The position numbers and the translations under genes were made by a program. From positions 55,475,891 to 55,539,890 of the forward strand of contig JALGPY010000003.1 in assembly GCA_023055425.1 (NCBI GenBank): a stretch of 64,000 nucleotides of DNA, read 5' to 3'. The notes under the pieces are model-generated. The model had not been told where the DNA came from. It did not search any database and saw only the letters and a list, made by a program, of their open reading frames with translations. The stretch's first letter is position 1, and each line of letters opens with the position of its first letter. The stretch is from Linanthus parryae (taxonomy: Eukaryota > Streptophyta > Magnoliopsida > Ericales > Polemoniaceae). Positions 57,881 to 64,000 of this stretch are shown one piece after another.

Positions 57881-58055
57881 TACTACACCATAGCTAATTA
57901 CTTAGTGACTGGAGCACTTCCTGAAGACTTGACCCAGGCTCATCGGAAAAAGTTTATTTCCGAATGCCGAAGTATTTCTGGGACGACACGTACCTGTTCA
58001 AGCAAGGACCGATAACATTCTGAGAAGATGTATCCCGACCCAAGAAGCGTGGAAC

Positions 58056-58498
58056 GTGATTAAGCAGTGCCACTCAACACAGTGTGGGGGTCATTTTGGC
58101 GGAACCCGCACAACACATAAGGTACTACTGTCTGGTTTCTTTTGGCCTACAGTTTTCAAAGACTGTCATGACGATGTACGAGGATGCGATAGATGCCAGA
58201 TGACACGAAACACATCACAAAGGGATGAGAAGCCCTTGACCATATGGCAGGAAGTCGAACCCCTCGATGTTTGGAGAATCGATTTCAAGGGGCCATTCCC
58301 GTCTTCTATGGGGAATCTCTACATACTGATGGCAGTTGACTATGTGACCAAGTGGATCGAAGAGATTGCGTGCCAGAAAAACTTTGCAGCTACTGTTGAG
58401 CGTTTCCTGAAACGCAATATATATACTTGGTTTGGGACCCCTAGAGCTATGATCAGTGACGAGGGATCACACTTTATCAATCGAGTTTTTGCCAGGCG
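58056..58498 (+). pseudogene. Athila integrase, truncated
   Basis: The zinc-binding region (CHSTQCGGHFGGTRT, GFFWPTVFKD, GCDRCQMTR) is followed by the core with the first Asp in WRIDFKGPF and the second in MISDEGSHF. The sequence ends after NRVFA at about 58493, where the second gypsy LTR begins, so the catalytic Glu and C-terminal domain are beyond the insertion. Confidence 0.9.
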
Positions 58499-59143
58499 TG
58501 CCGGTACATAAGGTGTTGTAGATAGTGCTTTCTGAGCTGACAGATCTTGGCCACGTGGCAACCATCCAGCACACCATATTGTGCTCCATACACACTGGAT
58601 CACCAGCCGCGCTGATCCATGTGGGGGCTGCGAGACAGAGCCCTCGCATACCACTGCACGGGACTTGTAGGGACTAAGTGGTTTGGAGGCTAGAGTAAGC
58701 CCTGTCGCGTGCGAGCCAAGCCCGCGCGCGACCTTTAGTAACTGCTTTGAGAGATTTATGGCACGAGCTCCATAAACCCGGTCAATCCGGTCAAACCCGG
58801 TCAACCTCGTAACGGTTCCGGTATTCGCGCACAACGTGCTGTAACGGTCCCCATATATGAGGACGAACGTGCCGTTGTGATTAAGCTAATTAAGCCGCCA
58901 TTAATGGGCGCATTAACCACACTACAACGGTCACGTTCCCTGCTATATATAGGACGTTAACCTTTCCATACAAAGGAGAACACACTTGCCATACGCGGAA
59001 GCTCTGCCAAACCTCTGTCTCTCTCTCAGACATTACTACTGCCTTACTCTCTCCCTACGCACAACCCCACTCTTCCTGTGCGATCTCAGATCCTCTACAT
59101 ACGGTGTACACGGAGGTCTCCTCGCCGAAATCTCTTGTGCACA
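58499..59143 (+). repeat. 5' LTR of the Tat-like element
   Basis: It begins near TGCCGGTACATAAGG, where Athila integrase stops, and ends TTGTGCACA before the primer-binding site. A TATA box, CTATATATAGG, lies at about 58942-58952, followed by a transcribed leader. TGTTGTAGATAG at 58514 is an alternative start. The other LTR is not available for confirmation. Confidence 0.7.
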
Positions 59144-59146
59144 TTT

Positions 59147-59164
59147 TGGTGAACCCGACGTGAA
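59147..59164 (+). other. primer-binding site of the Tat-like element (candidate)
   Basis: TGGTGAACCCGACGTGAA follows the LTR end by three bases and starts with the TGG that pairs with the CCA end of a tRNA. I cannot assign the tRNA with confidence. Confidence 0.6.
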
Positions 59165-59183
59165 CTTACCAACAAAAGCAACC

Positions 59184-60281
59184 ATGTCTCACGAGGATGA
59201 TATCAGCAACAGATCGCCTTCCACCGAAACCGCCTCGGGAGAGGAAACCCGCCGTACTCCTACCACTCCCGGCGAGACACCGACGCTAGAGTCCTTGGAC
59301 GCCACTGTCCAAAGTCAGGCGAAGGCTCTCAAAGCTCAGTCTGCACAACTAGAACGGATCTTGGCCGTTCTGGGCACCCTTGCGCCAAGCCCTTCATCAG
59401 CCACCGCTGTCCCTCAAGGAGGAGGAGCCCCTACCGCTCCGAGACTGGGAGTGTCAACCACACCTCCCAACCCTAATCTGCAGACTCCACCGGCGACTAC
59501 GCAGCTGCCTTCGATTCAGGGGTCAACAGCTCAGATGTTGCCTCTCACTACTCATACTCCTCAGCCTTCGGCTTTGCTATCTAACCCGACTCTGCAGTAC
59601 CCTTTGCCTCCTCCAATGGCGATCTGGGGCAATGCGAGTAGTCAATATGTCCCTAATCCTTCGGCGGCGTATGTGTCGCCTCCGCCTGCGGCAACCCCTC
59701 CTTCAGCTACCGAGGGAAGCATTCCAGAATGCATGACGTCTCTGCAGAAGCGCATGGACACTATTCTGGCTCACCAGTCATTCGCGGATACCATTATCCC
59801 GAAGCTAGATAACGATCCACCTATCCCGCGGGAGATCTATCTCATGCCCAACCCGGCGGGGTATAAGGCTCCTAAATGGGACAAGTTCGAGGATGTCAAC
59901 GGAAACGCTCATGAGCATGTCATGCGTTTCATTGATGTCATGGGGCCATACGGAGCTGATCCCAAACTGCTGATGCGAGAGTTCCCAAAATCTTTAGGGA
60001 ACGTAGCGTACAAGTGGTACCGAACGTTGGAAGCCGGATCCGTGAAGACTTGGGACGACATGGTCCAGAAGTTCTATACCAAGTTCTTCCAAATGGAAGA
60101 AAAGGTGACGATGATCCATCTCTCGCGGATGTATCAGAAGCGCGAGGAGGATGGGATCACTTTCATCAAGAAATTCAGGGCGAAATCCTTGGAGTGCAAA
60201 GATCCAATGCTCGAAAGCCGTCTCGTAGAGATATGCATGCAGTGCATGCGAGATGAATACAAAGGTATGCTCATCAATTGA
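59184..60281 (+). pseudogene. Tat-like gag, N-terminal part
   Basis: ATG 59184 starts MSHEDDIS, 41 bases after the LTR end. The open frame extends upstream into the LTR, but that part is leader. A short coiled coil (LDATVQSQAKALKAQSAQLE) and a long Pro/Ser/Thr-rich linker precede the retrotransposon gag core (PKWDKFEDVNGNAHEHVMRF, GNVAYKWYRTLE, FYTKFFQ). It ends at TGA 60279-60281. The following frame overlaps it by four bases in the -1 frame and continues the same protein, so this is a one-base deletion or, less likely, a recoding site. Confidence 0.88.
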
Positions 60282-61393
60282 AAACACCTACGTTTTCAAA
60301 GCTAATTGAATGCACGAAGAACATCGAGCCTATAGTCGAGAGGCAGAAAAAGAAGAACGCTCCGGAGCGATCTTCGAGCGGCACCACCTACAAGATCGGG
60401 AGATTCAGTTACAAGAGGGGACGCGAAGCTGAGGTCAATACAGTTTCACCCCAGAAGCAAGCGAAGGTTGTGAACTTCGACGTACCACCCCTACCATGCT
60501 CGGTAGAGGAGGCAAGCGACCTCTGCAGGCAGTGGCGTAAGGACGGTGTCCTACCGCCGCTCGAGAAGATACCCTCCAAGGAGATGGTGAGGGACCCTAA
60601 GTGGTGCGAGTACCACGGCAAGGTCATGCACCCCACAGCGGAATGTAAAAATCTCAGGTTTACATTCGACCAGAAGATGAAGAACGGCGAGCTGATCGTC
60701 AGCGATCACAGGAAGGACGTGCGCAACAATCCACTTCCTGCTCATGTGGAGCAAGGCTCGAAAGGCAAAGAGGTCGCCATGATATCGATTGTAGACTTGG
60801 AAGAAGTCGCAGAGGATGGTCTACCCATCATTGCCGAGGTCAATGAAGACGAAGACTACAGCGTGGACACAGAGGATGAGCGTGCCGACCGGATGAAAGG
60901 GTCGCACGGCTTCAGCAGATTCTTCGACGAGATGAATTTATCAGAGAAATGCCGGACAGAAATGACAAAAGCGATCTTAAGGATAGCAGAGGACTACGAG
61001 GAAGATCTTGTAGTCTCCAACGGGAAAGTCATCAGGGCGTCTCGCTCTACAGAAAAGATCATGACCTTTTCTGCCAGCGACAAGAAGACAGATGCGAGCC
61101 ACCAGAGGCCTCTGTACGTGACAGCCATCATCAACGGCGTAGAGTTCAAACGAGCATTCGTCGATGGAGGAGCAGCGGTCAATGTCGTTTCGCTCCACAC
61201 ACTGAAGCTAGCAGGGATCCCCGAGCACAAGATCGTCAGGCGCCCATCTCCGCTGATGGGATTCGGAAGCGACTCTAGAATGACGATCGGATGGATCCGC
61301 CTGGGCGTTCAAATTGGCAAAATCAAGTGCTCAGCAAAGTTCTATGTCATAGACGCAAACACCACGTATCACATGATCATAGGTCGAGCCTAG
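60278..61393 (+). pseudogene. Tat-like gag C-terminus and protease
   Basis: It continues gag with FSKLIECTKNIE. A Cys/His motif CEYHGKVMHPTAEC resembles a degenerate knuckle. An acidic linker is followed by the aspartic protease core FKRAFVDGGAAVNVVS, with D-G-G where many relatives have D-G-G or D-T-G. Next come PLMGFGSDSR and ANTTYHMIIGRA. It ends at TAG 61391-61393, at the place where the family has Trp in GRPWIH. No true start codon: the frame opens within gag. Confidence 0.88.
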
Positions 61394-61795
61394 ATTCATC
61401 GCTTCGACGCAGTTCCTTCAACGGCCCACCAGGTTATGAAAGCTATCTGGAACGACAGGATAGTCGAGATACCGGCTTCAACGAATCCATTCAACTTGGA
61501 TGAAGCACATCTTAGCGAGGCAGTGTGGTTCACTGAGATGGCGGACGAGCAAACACCGGGACCATTCAATCCTATTCCTTTGCCTCTCTGGGAGGACATT
61601 AAGGACCAGTCACCTGCGGGAGTAATGGTGACAAGAGAAGATGCCAACGAAAAGCCGCCTACACGCGAAGAGGCGCCGCGTATCGCATACCATCGAAAGA
61701 ATGTGTATACACTGAAGCGAATTGCAAAGCATGACCCCGAAGGCAAGGAGATAGAGAGCTTCTACGCCAATGGGAAGAAGTGCTACCGCATATGA
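61394..61795 (+). pseudogene. Tat-like linker between protease and reverse transcriptase
   Basis: In frame after the TAG, IHRFDAVPSTAHQVMKAIW is the conserved end of the protease region. The frame then runs as a poorly conserved acidic linker to a stop at 61793-61795. It has no independent function that I recognise. Confidence 0.75.
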
Positions 61796-61807
61796 AGGTG
61801 CGCGGGG

Positions 61808-63037
61808 ATGTCCTCACACGGGCATGGGGATATCCCTGAGCAAATCAATCAAGTCGAGCAGATCGCGGTAATGAAAGAGCCAATGCAGAGCACTCCAGAC
61901 GAGAAGCTCAAAGAAGCACCTGAATGCATGGAAGATAGGCCCAGACCACAAAATCAAGAGCTAAAGGAAGTGTTCCTCAGCCCGAACGAGGAAAAGAAAA
62001 GACCAGTTTTTCTAAGTGCGGACCTCACAAGCGAGGAAGAGCAAGGACTTCTACAGCTCGTAACTGAATACAAGGACGTGTTCGCATGGGAGTATGATGA
62101 GATGACGGGACTGGATACAAGCATCACTATGCACCGTTTAGACATTCCAGGGTTTAAGCCGGTAAAGCAGAGCACAAGAAGCTTCAGGCCGGAGCTTAAC
62201 GTGAAAATCAAACAGGAGATTGTCAAACTCCTGGATGCCAAGTTTATAGAACCGAATCATCATCCCACATGGCTGGCCAACATCGTGCCAGTGGTGAAGA
62301 AGAACGGACAGCTTCGCATTTGCGTGGACTTCCGAGATCTCAATCGTTTCTGCCCCAAGGACAATTTTCCACTGCCCAACATCGATTTGCTTATCGATTC
62401 AACAGCAGGCCATCGCATGTTCAATTTCATGGACGGCTTCAGTGGGTACAACCAGATCAAGATGGACCCTGAAGACGCTCGGAAAACTGCATTCATCACT
62501 CCGGTGGGGGTGTTCAACTACACAGTGATGCCGTTCGGTCTCAAAAACGCAGGTGCGACCTATCAGCGGGCCATGATGGCCCTGTTCCACGATATGATGC
62601 ACAAGGAGGTGGAGTTTTATGTGGACGACCTCGTGGTTAAATCCAAGCAGGAAGCAGATCACCTCGCGGATTTACGGAAAGTGTTCAATAGATGCAGACG
62701 CTTTCAACTGAAGATGAATCCCATGAAGTGCGCATTCGGGGTAACATCAGGGAAATTCTTGGGATGCGTGGTTCATCGCCAAGGGATCGAGCCTGACCCT
62801 GCGAAAGTATCAGCTATCACTGGCATGACGCCGCCCCACAGCCAAAGTGCCTTGAAAACATTCTTGGGAAAGCTGTCATATCTGCGAAGATTTATCCCAG
62901 CGATTGCAGAAATCACCTGCTGTTTTAGTGCTCTTCTCAAGAAAGACGCCGTATACAGCTGGACTCCAGAGCACGAGGTTGCGTTCAAAAAGCTGAAGGA
63001 TCTGCTGACATCTTCAAAAATAATGATCGCGCCTTAA
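61808..63037 (+). pseudogene. Tat-like reverse transcriptase
   Basis: A 409-codon frame. RT blocks are DVFAWEYDEMTGLD, VKQSTRSFRPE, IVPVVKKNGQLRICVDFRDL, KDNFPLPNID, FMDGFSGYNQI, MPFGLKNAGATYQRAM and the catalytic YVDDLVVKS, then FLGCVVHRQGIEPDP and TFLGKLSYLRRFIPA. All catalytic Asp are present. It ends at TAA 63035-63037, and the frame continues in RNase H without a shift, so one nonsense change separates them. Confidence 0.92.
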
Positions 63038-64000
63038 CTGGGATCACCCCTTCTGTTATATCTGACGTCCACAAGGAGATCCATAGGAGCACTCTTGGCT
63101 CAGGAGTACGAAGGCCAAGAGAGGCCTATCTACTACATCTCTCGCATTGTGCAGCCTGCTGAATCAAGGTACACAGACATCGAACGTCATTGCCTTGCCT
63201 TGTTCTCTGTGATAGAAAAGTTGAAACACTATTTTGCATCACACGAAGTGGTTGTGGTCACCAAGAGCGATCCCATACGATATCTGCTAACTCACACTAC
63301 TCCTGGCGGGAGATTGGCGAAATGGTACATGACCATCTCTCAATATGATATCACATGCGTGAGACCGCGAGCGATCAAGTCGCAGGCGGTAGCGGATCTG
63401 TTGACACAGTTACCCGACAACAGCCACGAGCCCGTGATCGAAGAAGAGCTCGAAGGTCCTGAAATCTATGCAATCGACGTGCCCTATTGGACACTCCACT
63501 TCGACGGCTCGTCAACAAGGAAAAGCGGAGGCATTGGGATAGTCTTGACCAAGCCGGATGGGGAGGTCATACAGATGTCCGCCAAGCTCAACTTCGCAGT
63601 CACAAACAATGAAGCAGAATATGAGGCTCTCATTGCGGGGCTCCGTGCGGCGAAAGCTTTGGAAGTAAGTAATCTGACGGTCATGGGAGACTCCAAGTTG
63701 ATCGTCAAGCAAGCCTCGGGTGAGTACGGTTTGAAGGAGATTAACCTTCTGTCTTACCGCACTCTAGTACAAAAGCTGGTACAGCAATTCTGCGATGTGA
63801 GGTACGAGCACAAGCCCCGAGCAGACAACAGGCATGCAGATGCTTTGGCAACCTTGGGATCTAAGGTCAGTACTGACAAATGTCCCGCAAAGATCTCCAT
63901 CGAAGTGCGAACGTCGTCAGCATTGACAGAAGATGCGTGCGACAGCGAACACATGGAGGACACGGACTGGAGAAAAGCAATCTTACAAGCTATCGCAGAA
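63038..64000 (+). pseudogene. Tat-like RNase H plus second archaeal-type RNase H
   Basis: The first RNase H (pol-type) spans about 63038-63420: GALLAQEYEG, RPIYYISRIV, ERHCLALFSVIEKLKHYF. A second RNase H begins near 63480 with LHFDGSSTRKSGGIGIVL, then NNEAEYEALIAGLRAA and MGDSKLIVKQASGEY, and ends with RADNRHADALATLGS at about 63855. Catalytic D-E-D are visible in FDGSS, EAEYEAL and GDSKL. A stop-free frame runs to the window end, so the protein continues towards integrase. Confidence 0.9.

Larger units (their letters stand above)
52045..58498 (+). mobile_element. Athila-like Ty3/gypsy retrotransposon, 3' part lost to a nested insertion
   Basis: 5' LTR 52045-about 53626, tRNA-Asp-type primer-binding site at 53633-53650, gag, protease, reverse transcriptase, RNase H, and integrase cut at about 58498 by a second gypsy element. 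The primer-binding site and the PR-RT sequence (GRQFLATG, VFMDDFS) identify the Athila lineage. It inserted into a LINE; ATCCG at 52040-52044 is the candidate target duplication, but the other side is not in the window. Coding frames carry several stops. Confidence 0.88.
58499..64000 (+). mobile_element. Tat-like Ty3/gypsy retrotransposon, continuing past the window
   Basis: 5' LTR about 58499-59143, primer-binding site from 59147, gag, protease, reverse transcriptase, RNase H and a second (archaeal-type) RNase H. The second RNase H domain before integrase is the mark of the Tat/Ogre lineage. It inserted into Athila integrase. Its ORFs are longer and less damaged than those of the Athila copy, which agrees with a younger insertion. 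Integrase and the 3' LTR are outside the window. Confidence 0.9.

Overview
This is nuclear DNA from a flowering plant, most likely a eudicot. It holds one recognisable single-copy host gene, NADH dehydrogenase (ubiquinone) flavoprotein 1 (the 51 kDa subunit of mitochondrial complex I, CI51/NDUFV1), set in nested and mostly decayed transposable elements. There is no bacterial-type gene organisation, CRISPR array, rRNA or functional tRNA gene. Introns, LTRs with plant primer-binding sites, a tRNA-derived SINE, Helitrons and LINEs all point to a plant genome.

Layout. 1-3183: 3' half of a Ty1/copia element (+). 3184-3810 and 24482-about 26145: two halves of one LINE (CCHC ORF1 end; endonuclease and reverse transcriptase), split by a Ty3/gypsy-type LTR element on the minus strand (3811-24476) flanked by a 5-bp target duplication ACCAT. 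That element has about 3.4-kb LTRs and a nearly gene-free 3.6-kb interior keeping only the chromodomain end of pol. Its 3' LTR is split by a full-length 10,146-bp RepHel Helitron (4794-14939); the sister LTR keeps the unoccupied AT target at 22006/22007.

26150-32500: the CI51 gene. Four TGGGCY (site II) promoter elements are followed by a start codon that appears to sit alone at the end of exon 1, an intron of about 3.2-3.5 kb, and one long coding exon (29978-31435). The 3' untranslated region carries a second, 0.94-kb non-autonomous Helitron (31498-32440). 32441-39090 is gene-free, with a Mutator-like inverted-repeat element (34313-35336) and a tRNA-derived SINE (about 36401-36600).

39091-47875: a SIRE-like Ty1/copia element (-) that has lost most of reverse transcriptase and RNase H but keeps gag, protease, integrase and an env-position ORF. 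A 12-14 bp palindrome (CTCAAGGCCTTGAG and variants) is scattered through it about two dozen times. 49940-52044: two LINE remnants. 52045-58498: an Athila-like gypsy element (+), inserted in the second LINE remnant and itself cut within integrase by a Tat-like gypsy element (58499 to the window end) with two RNase H domains.

Apart from CI51 the coding content is mobile-element protein in various stages of decay. Two observations stand out. The Helitron protein has an N-terminal array of DLNCTP motifs, which match the plant EAR repression-motif consensus DLNxxP. The SIRE-like element carries the dispersed CAAGGCCTTG palindrome family. Both are read from sequence; their functions are hypotheses.
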